Of a stretch of DNA of 35,073 nt, positions 20,293 to 30,373 are shown piece after piece (the stretch's first letter is position 1; each line of letters opens with the position of its first letter). Made by a program: the position numbers and the translations under genes. The notes below the pieces were generated by a model, which was not told the origin of the DNA, did no database searches, and saw nothing but the letters and a program-made list of their open reading frames with translations. This stretch comes from a virus: IMG/VR virus record IMGVR_UViG_3300040801_001280, positions 1 to 35,073 of that record; one strand, written 5' to 3'.

Positions 20293-20384
20293 TTGTCATT
20301 GGATTTTATAAAAATACGGAAATGTTGTTTTTATTGAAAACTAGTAAACTATCTCTTTAAAAAAAGTTGGGCTCCTCTATAGCG

Positions 20385-22850
20385 TTATTTAGAGCTGCTG
20401 GCGGGTTTTGGTCTATTTTTAGCGTTAATTTTAGCAATCTTTTCATCAGTTTGATTGTCTTTATCGCTAATCTTCTCCTTAGATTTAACCTCCATTTTCT
20501 TAATTCTTTCATTAGAATCTATCTTAGCACGCTCTAAGGCTAGCTTCTCAGCCTCCATAGGATCTATCATATTACCATCGAGTTGAGCCTCAATAATAAT
20601 ACGCTGCATTTCAGCTTCATCTTTCTGGGCTTGTAGTTGACTTTGGAACTCAAACTCCATTTGCTTCATTTGAAGTTGGGCTTGAGTAGCTGCTTGCTGA
20701 GCTTCTTGCTGAGCTTGAATCTGCTGCATCATTTCCTGCTGCATTTGCTCTTCAGATTGTAAGATCTGCTTCTCAAGTTCTTGAGTTGAAGTAGCTTTAA
20801 ATAGGCGTATGATATCTCCCATCTTAGCCTTATCGTTTTGTAATAAGGGTTGGGCTAGCATCTTGAGAGAGTCAAATACTTCATTGTCTCTAGCTGAATT
20901 AGATACGAATACTCCGAAGTCTGCATTCTGTAAAGATTCTGGAGTAAGTTCCAGTGTAGCCACACTCAAGTCATCTAAGACATATTGCTTAATCATAGAC
21001 TTATTCTTGTATACGGCTTGTGCACACTGCACCATAGAGTTAAGTACCTGTTCCCATAACTTGCTGTGGGGTTGGAAATACACAGCTTCAGTGATGGTAG
21101 ATGACTGCATAATGTTTTGCTGAGAGTTAGTCACAGCTTCATTAGGAGATATCTGCCCTTCTCTTTGGCGGGTAATACCTGCTACATCTCCAATCTGCTC
21201 ATCTAATGAATGCATCAAGTTAATGTAGTTCATGATGTGTTGCATGTTAGAGCGGTCAGTAGAAGCTGTTACCTTACCTCTTTGGGCACTACCTGGAGTC
21301 TCAGCATTTTGTAAGGGATTATAGAAGTCTATATCCATCTCTTCCAGATAATACAGAGTCTTCTCAAGACCTATATTCTCATCAACCATAGAAGTATCAA
21401 AGTGGAATAATTTACCTCTATCCTTAGCTATAAGCTTCTTAAGCTTATGTACTACTACAAAATAGAGATACTGGAAAGGCTTCATGCGATCCATCAAAGA
21501 TACGGAACGAGCATTCATGTTATTATAAACTACTCCGTGGTAGCCCAGCTTAACGTCCTTTGGATTATCTAAAGAACGATACTGGTATATCTTAGGTCTA
21601 ATATCACAGTAAATATCATCTCCAATACGGACTCCTTGCCATACTTCGGGCACCCAGCCATACTCTAGTTCTTTACCATCAAAAACATGTTTGGTTGTTT
21701 TCTTACCATAAATAGAAGTCTCTGTTACCTTCTCAGCATATGCAGGAGGAGCAAACTCTTCTGATACCATATCTGTAGATTCTTCACCGTAATCATTGAT
21801 ATAAGTAATAAAACCTACTTTCTTTTGACTCTTCCATTCTACATGAGAGACTAATCAGTCTGTTCCGGCACCACGCCCGTAGCTACCTTCCTGGTATGAT
21901 TTGTTCATATAGTTAGATAGATACCTATCATAGACTGTAGTGTTAGGGTAGGCCATTTTCTTATCTGGCCAGTAATCATCCCCCAGCATACCTCTAAGAG
22001 TGCCTTCTAATTTCTCTACATCCTCATCCTTGAGATCATCTCCGAATCTATCTAGCACATCTCCTGTGGTCATTAAAGTTCTATATCCGGCATAAAGCCC
22101 ATTCTGTATATACTTTACTTCAGGAGACTTATGGTAGATAACTCCTAAAGGGTTTAGTATTTGAACAGTAGGTTCACCATTTTCTACCCCCACCCAAACA
22201 AACTCTTCTCCAGAAATCAGTGCGTGCTTAAAAGCATCATTCATTAATTCCTTTAAAGAAAGTTTAGTTATAAGATAATCTAATATTTGGTCAGCTAATT
22301 CTTCTCTAGCTTCTCTGTAGTCAGTTTTCATGTAGCGATCTAACTCTTCAGGCTTAACCAAAGTATCTATAAACTGTTGATCTTCTTCAGTAGGTTCCTC
22401 TCCTTGAGTCAGCTGCATAATTAACTGTTCTACTTGAGTTTGAATAAACTGTTGGAGCATTTGTTTAGCTGCCATCTGCTTAACTCTAATACCTTCTGTA
22501 TTAGTTAATACAGTTCTATAGTTAAAAGGCCTTTTAAGCTCCTCTCCGAGCAGAACTTGGATCTTGTTATAGGTTTTATTATAAGGCTGTATTTCGTCTT
22601 TAAACTGGCCTATTTCAAGTCCTAGAGGATTACACTCTCGCTCAAAATCTTTTTGATTTAGTATGTTATTGTACAGCTGATAATTAGCTAACTTACGCTC
22701 ATATGAGGTAGTATCCTCAGCTGCATTTCCTCCACTGGCGTAGTGCAGCAAAAGGTGATCAACCATTGATCTGCCCCACTCTTGATTCTTAGCCATCTTT
22801 TTAGAGAAGCTAAGACGCTGTTTAGGAAATATATTTAAATCTTGTCCCAT
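20385..22850 (-). CDS. Portal protein
   Basis: An 821-residue protein continuous through one UGA (GAGTD-UGA-LVSHVEW). Gene order TerL-portal and length fit crAss-like portals. The N-terminal half has the wing and clip-type segments (NYQLYNNILNQKDFE, ALISGEEFVWVGVENGEP, VQILNPLGVIYHKSPE), where the G-E-E-x-x-x-V and P-x-x-V/I patterns are typical of portals. The centre has AGITRQREGQISPNEAVT. The C-terminal 130 residues are a long Gln/Met/Ala-rich coiled coil ending in a basic tail, matching the extended crown helices of large portals. The start is 12 bases after the TerL stop. Confidence 0.85.
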
Positions 22851-22862
22851 GGGTTATTTTTG

Positions 22863-25142
22863 TTATTTTCCAGAAGCATTCGGGAATATGTAGGAATTAT
22901 TAGCTAAAAACTTTTTGACGTCATTTGTTCTTAGTTCTTGCTCCTGTAAATTAGTATATTGATTGTAAGTCTCTTGCATACCTATGACGCAACCTATAAG
23001 AGCCATAACTCTATCAAAGTTGCCGTCCATATTAAATGCTATTAACTCTTGTAGTAAGGCTCTGTCTCAGATTCTATCTAGATTTCTAATAACAGTTCCG
23101 TCTTTTTGGTCACGCTCTTCTAATAGTCAATCTCGTACGTATTGTAATCCTTCCATCTTCATAGCTTTGTTAGAGATAGGATAACCGTATATATTAGCAC
23201 GACCATTACCTTCATACGAAGCTTTCTTGGTAAGTACAGTTTGGGGCTGTCTGGCCAAGAGATCTAATCGTTTTATTTTCTCAAAGTATTCTTTTACGTT
23301 ACCCCGAACATTCTCAAAGTAAATCTTTGCGTTGCCATACATTCTAGAGAGTTTATACATATTCTCATTGACTATATGGCGTCCTTCATAAGGGCGGGCC
23401 AAGTAGATAGCTACTATCTCATCATGACCGATCTTATTAAAATATTTCTTTGTTTTCATGACTATTGTAGCTGATAAAGATTCTCCTTCAGGATCATCAG
23501 ATGCATAAGGGTCATGTCCTATAATGTAGGCTCCCTCAGGAACTTTATCATCTATTAATTCTGGGAACTCATAAATTACTACAGCTCCTTCCCTGTGAGC
23601 ATCTTTTCACGGAAACTTGTTTACTGCAACTAATTCATTACGAGTATCTATCTTGTAGTTTACTCCATTGAATACATGATTCTCCGGATCAAAATACAGT
23701 TTTACTTTCTTCTCTAAAAGGTTATATCTGTCTTGTTGTTCAAGTACAGATAGTCTGCGTCTGAGGTCTGCTACAGGGAATACGTTACCTTGCTTTTGTA
23801 GGAAGATTTCAGAGGGTACTATAGGACGGTTAACTAATTCTCCTTCTAGAGCTGTAATAGAGCCTTTAGAAGCTCTTAATTTACTACGAGTACGCTCTAG
23901 TTCTTTTTGAGCCATCTCTACATTAGTAATGCCATTCTCGTCTTTATACTGGTTAAGACCCAAGTAGGCTGGAACAAAATACCCTATCTTACCTCTATGT
24001 TCCCATATGTCATCAAACTCTACACAATCATATTGTTGGGGAGAGTAGAAGATTTCTTGAGCATCTAGAGTACCCCCACCATTCATATCACCTCCTGTAC
24101 CTAGAAACATCATAGTACCGAACTTATGAGCACCGTCTCGTTGACATTCAACTGAGGCTACATAACTCTCTTTGAGGTTATCAAACATACCTACTTCCTC
24201 AAATATCATTACTCCAGGTCTAGTACCGTTAGCAGCAAATGGATTATCCTTAAAAGTTCTATGTTTTATATTGGATTTAGTACCTGCTCATTTCCAAGCT
24301 CCACCTTCTTTTTTCTTATAGGTAGCAGTAATTTGTTTACCAGGTTGCCAACTACCTAAGTACCGCTTAGAAAACGGAGCTGGATAATATACCCCATTTA
24401 TCTCTTGGGCACCAGGCATTTGATCCAAAGCAATCTTAGTTTTATCTAGGGTTTCTGAAGAGTATTTAGCGTCTCCTGCCCCCATAACTATTTCAGCAGC
24501 TGTAACATCTGCCTTAGGATCATAGTGTGTCTTACCATCAAAGAGGTACTCATGAGCTACTATTCCTACTCCAACTGAATAAGACTTACCGTAACCACGA
24601 GCACCCATCATAAAAAGGTTCTTTGCTTGATTATTATATAGAGGTCTTCCTAAGTTATGAGGATGAATACTTCTCATGTACTGGCGGGCGGGAACATATT
24701 TCTTAAGCTTACCTTCTGGAGTAAAAGCTTCTGGGTATTCTTTCTGTAGAGTCTTGTACTTAAAGTCTAAGAAACTTTCGTCTTCAGAGTTAGCCACATC
24801 ATCATTATATTGTTTTACTTCTCGTAAACAAGTAAATTGAGTGTCCTTCTCAAAACCAGAGAAGCCCCTGGCCTCGGCCCAGTTGTAGAAAAATTCCCAC
24901 TCTAGGTCACGAAGTCAGGGGCGTCCAAAGTGCTTAACCTTACTTCCTTTCTTATTTAACTTAATAGTACCCAAATTTACGTAGAAGAAGAGTTTTCCTG
25001 GCATTCATCTACCTGATACTCAATGCCCTTCTATACACTTCTTTTTAACAGATTTTCAGAAGTCTATATACCTATCACTTTTAGGATAATAGTTGGGGAT
25101 CTCTTTTATTATAAATTCATTTGGGTTTACATCATTAATCAT
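22863..25142 (-). CDS. terL: Terminase large subunit
   Basis: A 759-residue DNA-packaging motor, continuous only with eight UGA codons read as Trp. In the N-terminus they fall in CIEGH-UGA-VSGR-UGA-MPG and GRP-UGA-LRDLEWEFFYNW, a region where crAss-like terminases carry conserved Trp residues. Walker A is MMGARGYGKSYS at about residue 170 and Walker B is GVMIFEEVGMF near residue 310. The nuclease domain begins about residue 500 with AYIIGHDPYASDD, whose Asp is the expected metal ligand. The true start (5 bases after the GroEL stop) is 115 codons upstream of the longest standard-code frame. Length is normal for the family and no intron or intein is seen in it. Confidence 0.93.
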
Positions 25143-25147
25143 AATCT

Positions 25148-26924
<1,777 letters not shown>

Positions 26925-26960
26925 AAGATTGATTATATTTCGTGGAGACGATCGGAGTCG

Positions 26961-27359
26961 CTACTTTCATTGACTCTCCACATATTTTATACGTGTTAAC
27001 TGTTTTTCTGTATATTTTCCATTTCTAGGTTTAGCTTTCTGTATTCTGCACAGTAGATTTTTACGATGTCTTTTTTTAGGATGGTGCAATTCTACGCGTT
27101 TCAGAATTTCTATTGCTGCTTTATCCCAATATTTTAAATCATAAGAATCTTGGTGTGTTGATTCCCTTGCTCTTTTAATAGCTAGAGAACCTCTTATAGA
27201 TAACTCATCTTCAATGAACTTTCTTATCTTTTTTAGTATTGAGAGTTCATTATTATGAAAACTAACTGTCGCAGATTTATTCCTAGTTTTTCTTGGTCTA
27301 ATATAAGCTACAGAACCATCTGCATCTATAAATGCAGAAATATAATTTCAGTTAATCAT
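26961..27359 (-). CDS. Single-motif LAGLIDADG endonuclease (tmRNA intron)
   Basis: A 132-residue protein with one LAGLIDADG motif (YISAFIDADGSV, metal-binding Asp in DADG) near the N-terminus, so it should act as a homodimer. Two UGA codons are read as Trp (MIN-UGA-NYI and ESQ-UGA-K). It lies 3' of the ribozyme core, in the P9 region. Its stop codon TAG is the last three bases of the intron, so the catalytic terminal G is also the last base of the stop codon. Length matches single-motif enzymes. Role: cutting the T-loop region of intronless tmRNA genes. Confidence 0.82.
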
Positions 27360-27588
27360 GATATTCAGATTTTATTGGACTATATCATTACCCTCAACTT
27401 AATGTTAGGGTACTGGACGCTGTTTCACCTCTGTTGGGTTACTTCCTGTTATTAAGACTATTCGCATAGTCTCAGGTAGTCTCTGAACCTTCCTACTCTG
27501 TAGGCTTGGCTGCTGATTGGGATCTCTCCGTTCCAGCAATTCATCCAGTTATACAATTAAAATTTCTTTTAAAAGGGTCCGACTCTTG
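26961..27588 (-). mobile_element. Group I intron in tmRNA T-loop
   Basis: P1 pairs the exon end GGTT with GACC. P10 pairs the 3' exon CGACTC with GAGTCG just before the guide over six bases, fixing both boundaries. Core: GATGAATTGCTGG (P3/P4), CCAATCAGCAGCCAAGC (P4'/P6), AAGGTTCAGAGACTA (P7) and GATATAGTCC (P7'). Group I introns in the tmRNA T-loop are known in some bacterial genomes; here the host is a phage tmRNA. Confidence 0.9.
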
Positions 27589-27884
27589 AACCGATGTCTT
27601 ATGTATTAAGGCTTAATGCCCGCAGGGGTTTGGGTTAGTATTTATAAGGACTCTACAGTCCGGGCGCAGTTTTCTCTAGAATAACTACTATCCTACTAGT
27701 ACGGGTACCAGTTCGGTCGAGTATGGAGTATGCGACTCAGGCTCCATTTCCTGAGGAATTTCCAGGCTGCTAATAGCAACGGGAAGTTCTTGTTCAAATG
27801 TGTTGCCAGTTAAAGGCGGTTTGTTGCGGTTTGGTATACATTAAGTCTATGGAATACATAATCGAATGCCTGTTACGTCCCCAT

Positions 27885-27936
27885 AAAAACCTCCCCCTAC
27901 AAATACTGCTATGAACAACACAGTAAAAGGGGGAGG
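27885..27936 (-). other. G/C hairpin plus T5 directly upstream of tmRNA
   Basis: On the minus strand, CCTCCCCC and GGGGGAGG pair across a 31-base loop that itself holds ACTG/CAGT, followed by TTTTT, two bases (AT) and then the mature tmRNA 5' end. It looks like a terminator but leaves no room for a promoter before the RNA. The same hairpin-T5-two-base layout precedes the split tRNA, so a processing signal is possible. Confidence 0.6.
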
Positions 27937-28010
27937 CTTATTCTTGCCCCCACAAGCTCTACATAACACTGATGGACGAGAACTTGCAGGGGACATCACT
28001 TTTACAAAGC

Positions 28011-28097
28011 TTAATTATTATCTCTTACATAATCTTTAACACCTAGTAAAAAGCCTACAGCTAGTATAATGGTGAAAAGTATAATAGGGTTTTCCAT
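28011..28097 (-). CDS. 28-aa membrane microprotein
   Basis: The frame MENPIILFTIILAVGFLLGV then KDYVRDNN is one transmembrane helix with a charged C-termin end, 13 bases after the mature 3' end of the split tRNA. It is too short for statistical support. The clean helix, a start close to the tRNA end and the charged tail argue that it is real. Function unknown; holin-like or regulatory roles cannot be separated. Confidence 0.45.
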   Translation of the reverse strand: MENPIILFTIILAVGFLLGVKDYVRDNN

Positions 28098-28170
28098 TGT
28101 AATCATTTTGCACGGGTGGTAGGAATCGAACCCACACTCCAAAGTTTGGACCTTTGGGGGGACAGTTTTG

Positions 28171-28841
28171 CGATACCACTACAGTTTTCACTGCCAATGT
28201 TAATTGTTTGTAGTCTGGACTTTATCTTCATCATATTTATCTTTAATAAATTCTTTAAAGGTCTTTCCGTTAGCTTGATTATAATCTGCTTCAGCAGAAT
28301 TAAACCCGCTCCGAAAAGCTTCTTCTAAGTCTTTTAAAGTAAACTTAGATGGATCCCGTAAAGTCTCTACACTCGGCTTTACGCCTAGCTCGGTATTACC
28401 ATTGTCAAAGGCTTCACCGACTTGGGGATCTGCACTTACTGCGTTTCCACAGCAAGGCTCCAAATTAAAGTTATTTTTATATTCTTCTAATAAGTGTGTT
28501 TTCTTACTAGACCTAGTTATTTTGGTTATGGGTAGAATATAAAGGTCAAAAGTGTTAACATCAACACCGACAAAATAATCAACATCTAAGCAAGAATAAT
28601 GATGCTGTTTGTGTTGTGTTTTAGAGTGTGTTAGCTTTCTGAAAGTTAACTCATTATTAGAATTAGTAACTTTAATTTGTAATCTATAGTACTGATTATT
28701 AGTCTCAACTATAAAATCACATTTAGAATCATAGTTAACTTCTTCATATACGTTAAAACCTTCTAACAAAAATTTTGCTTTAACTATATGTTCAGCTGCT
28801 AAACCTTTCTTTACTTTTGACATAATTTTAATTTTTTCTTG
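28171..28841 (-). mobile_element. Group IC3-like intron in the anticodon loop
   Basis: It matches the layout of the cyanobacterial tRNA-Leu intron. P1 is CTT with GAG, with the endonuclease gene in its loop. P2 follows as GAGCCTTGCTGTGGAAACGCAG. Core: GACAATGGTAATACCGAGC (P6/P4'), GTAGAGACTTTACGGG (P7 region) and a terminal GNRA hairpin GGCAGT-GAAA-ACTG before the last G. P10 pairs the exon CAA with TTG just before the guide. The insertion site (U34|C35) is the classic one. Confidence 0.88.
28200..28823 (-). CDS. PD-(D/E)XK homing endonuclease of the tRNA intron
   Basis: A 207-residue protein. Residues 5-60 have the PD-(D/E)XK pattern seen in I-Ssp6803I, the enzyme of a tRNA intron in Synechocystis. 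Glu lies in GLAAEHIVKAKF, Asp in SKCDFIVE, and Q-x-K in YYRLQIKV. The fold continues to about residue 120 (DYFVGVDVNTFDLYILPI). After about residue 125 the frame runs through the ribozyme P2 to P9 (for example GNAVSADPQVGEAF), so the C-terminal 80 residues are coded by structural RNA and may not be functional. The start is 18 bases into the intron. Length exceeds I-Ssp6803I (150 aa) because of that extension. Confidence 0.8.
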   Translation of the reverse strand: MSKVKKGLAAEHIVKAKFLLEGFNVYEEVNYDSKCDFIVETNNQYYRLQIKVTNSNNELTFRKLTHSKTQHKQHHYSCLDVDYFVGVDVNTFDLYILPITKITRSSKKTHLLEEYKNNFNLEPCCGNAVSADPQVGEAFDNGNTELGVKPSVETLRDPSKFTLKDLEEAFRSGFNSAEADYNQANGKTFKEFIKDKYDEDKVQTTNN

Positions 28842-28878
28842 AAGACTGCTCGCTAGCCAATTAGCGCCTCACCCGCTG

Positions 28879-28915
28879 AAAAACACGGGGCCTCTATTTC
28901 TAGGCTAGCCCCGTG
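28879..28915 (-). other. G/C hairpin plus T5 directly upstream of the split tRNA
   Basis: On the minus strand, CACGGGGC pairs with GCCCCGTG over eight base pairs, followed by TTTTT, two bases (CA) and the mature tRNA 5' end. It has the form of a rho-independent terminator, but only two bases separate it from the RNA. It is the same layout as upstream of the tmRNA. Confidence 0.65.
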
Positions 28916-29006
28916 CACCATATGAAGGGTGTATGAAAAAAACACTACGTCATTTGGGTTTTAAGGTGTTCTTAATAAATAGAATACTACTGTTAGTATT
29001 ACTTTT

Positions 29007-29069
29007 TTATTTGTTTTTATTAAACGGACAACTCGTGTTAGGACATGTCTCACAATTACTCTTCTTCAT
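29007..29069 (-). CDS. 20-aa Cys-rich microprotein (tentative)
   Basis: The frame MKKSNCETCPNTSCPFNKNK starts 4 bases after the stop of the gene at 29074-29850. The C-x-x-C-P-x-x-x-C-P pattern suggests a zinc knuckle. It is very short, so chance cannot be excluded; position directly after the previous stop and the Cys spacing support it. Confidence 0.35.
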   Translation of the reverse strand: MKKSNCETCPNTSCPFNKNK

Positions 29070-29073
29070 CTTA

Positions 29074-29850
29074 TTACTTAATATTTAGAAGGTTATAGTT
29101 AACTCCTGCAGCTAGGACAGGTTTAATATTATTAGATTGGGTATCATAGGTGGCTCCTAAATGAAAACCTAGGCCTATTCTTTTAGGTTGTTCTGTTAAC
29201 TTATAAGAGGCCAAGTTAGTTTTCTCAGAGTAGGGAGAGGCAGAATAAACTGAGACTGTCCATATATCTGGTCTAAGAAAACGCTTCTGACGTTCATGCT
29301 CTATTAATATTTGATCCCTGAAAGTTATATCATATGCAGTAAAATCTCTATTAGCTCTAGACTTGATTGTAACAAACTCATCTTCAAAAGAAGAGTGGAA
29401 TGTAGGATCACAATATAATCTCTGTATATGATTAGCTAAAGAGTCTCTATCAAATGCAACGCGTTCTGCGTAGTTCATAATGTGGTGTGCATTATTATTT
29501 ACAGCTGTCAGGGTTTCTTTATAGAAAGTCACAGAGTCCGTTAAGGCTTTTGCAGCATTGCGGAACTTATACTGAACGGAGTATAGAGTAGATATACGAT
29601 TTTTCTGATCTTCAGCTATATTTTCTAACTCTTGAACTTCGCTATGTAAACTTGCCGTGTCTTGTTTTAACTGGTTAATTGTACTAATTAATTCTGTAGT
29701 GTGTGCTACAGACCTGGTATACTCACTTTGTGCACTACTTAACTCTGTGTTACACTCAGTTAGCTTCTTCTCTAAAGAGCATGCCTTAACCATAGTTAAA
29801 GCTAGCAATACTGGTGTGACATATAGTAGGAATTTATTCCAAATTTTCAT
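29074..29850 (-). CDS. Membrane-anchored coiled-coil protein (spanin-like candidate)
   Basis: A 258-residue protein. Residues 5-24 (NKFLLYVTPVLLALTMVKAC) are a signal anchor or lipoprotein-type signal with Cys at the end. Residues 25-150 form a long coiled coil. The C-terminal 80 residues are beta-rich (IGLGFHLGATYDT, VLAAGVNYNLL), resembling an outer-membrane beta-hairpin pair. A tethered coiled coil with a distal beta tip would suit an envelope-spanning lysis protein (spanin) or a membrane-bound structural protein; neither is proven. No UGA; its one Trp is UGG. It starts 17 bases after the stop of the next upstream gene. Confidence 0.6.
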   Translation of the reverse strand: MKIWNKFLLYVTPVLLALTMVKACSLEKKLTECNTELSSAQSEYTRSVAHTTELISTINQLKQDTASLHSEVQELENIAEDQKNRISTLYSVQYKFRNAAKALTDSVTFYKETLTAVNNNAHHIMNYAERVAFDRDSLANHIQRLYCDPTFHSSFEDEFVTIKSRANRDFTAYDITFRDQILIEHERQKRFLRPDIWTVSVYSASPYSEKTNLASYKLTEQPKRIGLGFHLGATYDTQSNNIKPVLAAGVNYNLLNIK

Positions 29851-29867
29851 CTCTGTTATGTGTTTTA

Positions 29868-30368
29868 TTATATAATTCCCTGTTCATCTATAGACTCAGG
29901 AATATTTCCGTGAGTGTGAGCTTGTTCTTCTTCCTCGACATCCTTGAGGCATTTTAGATACTGGCTTCACATCTTCTCGGTGTCTTTCATCATTTTATCT
30001 AACATCTCATAGTTTTCTTCATCATAAGGTTTAGAAGCTATGAAGTTAGATCTTTCTTCTAGTTTTTGTTCCCATTCTACTAAGAACTGCTTCTTTTTAG
30101 AAAGTACTAACTTTTTGTAAAGTTCTATAAAATCTTTGTACTTATTTCAATCCATATCAGGAAAGAAATCTTCTTCAATAAGACCTTTCCTCATAGAATC
30201 TGCTGCATTCTTGAACTTAGAGTCTGGATCTATGTATAGAGCAATAGATCACATAACAGAAGATGAATCTATATCTTTATTAGAATATAGTTTCTTAAAG
30301 GGAACTTTTAGTTGAGGATTAACTTCCCAAAAATCTAAATGTGTATCAAAATTATTTAGTACGTCCAT
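29868..30368 (-). CDS. Conserved crAss-type protein of unknown function
   Basis: A 166-residue protein visible only with UGA=Trp (VM-UGA-SIALYIDPDSKF, DMD-UGA-NKYK, EKM-UGA-SQYL). The pattern S-x-x-M-W-x-I-A-L-x-x-D-P-x-S-K-x, followed by a GLIEEDF acidic segment, recurs in crAss-like phages next to the structural module. Mostly helical, acidic at the C-terminus (VEEEEQAH). Its function is not known to me. It ends 17 bases before the spanin-like gene. Confidence 0.75.
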
Positions 30369-30373
30369 AAGTT

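Larger units (their letters stand above)
26943..27882 (-). ncRNA. ssrA: tmRNA (ssrA) split by a group I intron in the T-loop
   Basis: Exon 1 is 27589-27882 and exon 2 is 26943-26960; the mature RNA is about 312 bases before CCA addition. The acceptor stem GGGGACG pairs with CGTCTCC over all seven positions with G3-U70, the alanine identity pair, and discriminator A. The tmRNA box GGCATTCGAT follows the acceptor. The long P2 helix forms by TTATGTATT with AATACATAA and CTTAATG with CATTAAG. Two pseudoknots are visible: CTCAGG/CCTGAG with GGAG/CTCC (27725-27755), and GGACT/AGTCC with GCCC/GGGC (27618-27665). The T-arm ATCGG-TTCGACT-CCGAT is restored only after removal of the intron, which sits between T55 and C56. 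CCA is not encoded. Role: rescue of stalled ribosomes by tagging. Confidence 0.88.
28111..28876 (-). tRNA. UGA-reading tRNA (anticodon UCA), split by a group I intron
   Basis: Exon 1 is 28842-28876 and exon 2 is 28111-28170. Joined, they give a 95-base tRNA. The acceptor GCGGGTG pairs with CACCCGT (one G-U at position 1-72), with discriminator G. The D-arm is CGCTA-ATTGGC-TAGCG. The anticodon arm GCAGT-CTTCAAA-ACTGT has UCA at 34-36. A 26-base variable region contains the hairpin CCAAAG-GTCCAAA-CTTTGG, and the T-arm is GTGGG-TTCGATT-CCTAC. The intron lies between U34 and C35, so the anticodon exists only after splicing. The long variable arm is of the Ser/Leu/Sec class, and loop CTTCAAA is the one found in E. 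coli tRNA-Sec. The codon usage of this phage, however, demands Trp at UGA. CCA is not encoded. Confidence 0.88.

Noticed and set aside
27847-27996. A 49-codon minus-strand frame with a hydrophobic segment overlapping the tmRNA 5' end
   Set aside because: It runs through the G/C hairpin and into the tmRNA acceptor and P2 region; RNA structure explains the sequence better.
28141-28160. Hairpin CCAAAG-GTCCAAA-CTTTGG looks like an anticodon arm of tRNA-Trp(CCA)
   Set aside because: With that reading no acceptor or D-stem forms. Joining to the upstream exon makes it the variable arm, and all other stems pair.
28116-28328. A 70-codon plus-strand frame over the tRNA 3' exon
   Set aside because: It is antisense to the tRNA and intron core and has no independent support.
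28933-29088. A 51-codon plus-strand frame rich in Leu and Phe
   Set aside because: It is antisense to a Lys/Asn-rich minus-strand stretch, overlaps the end of a real gene, and lies on the opposite strand to the whole module.
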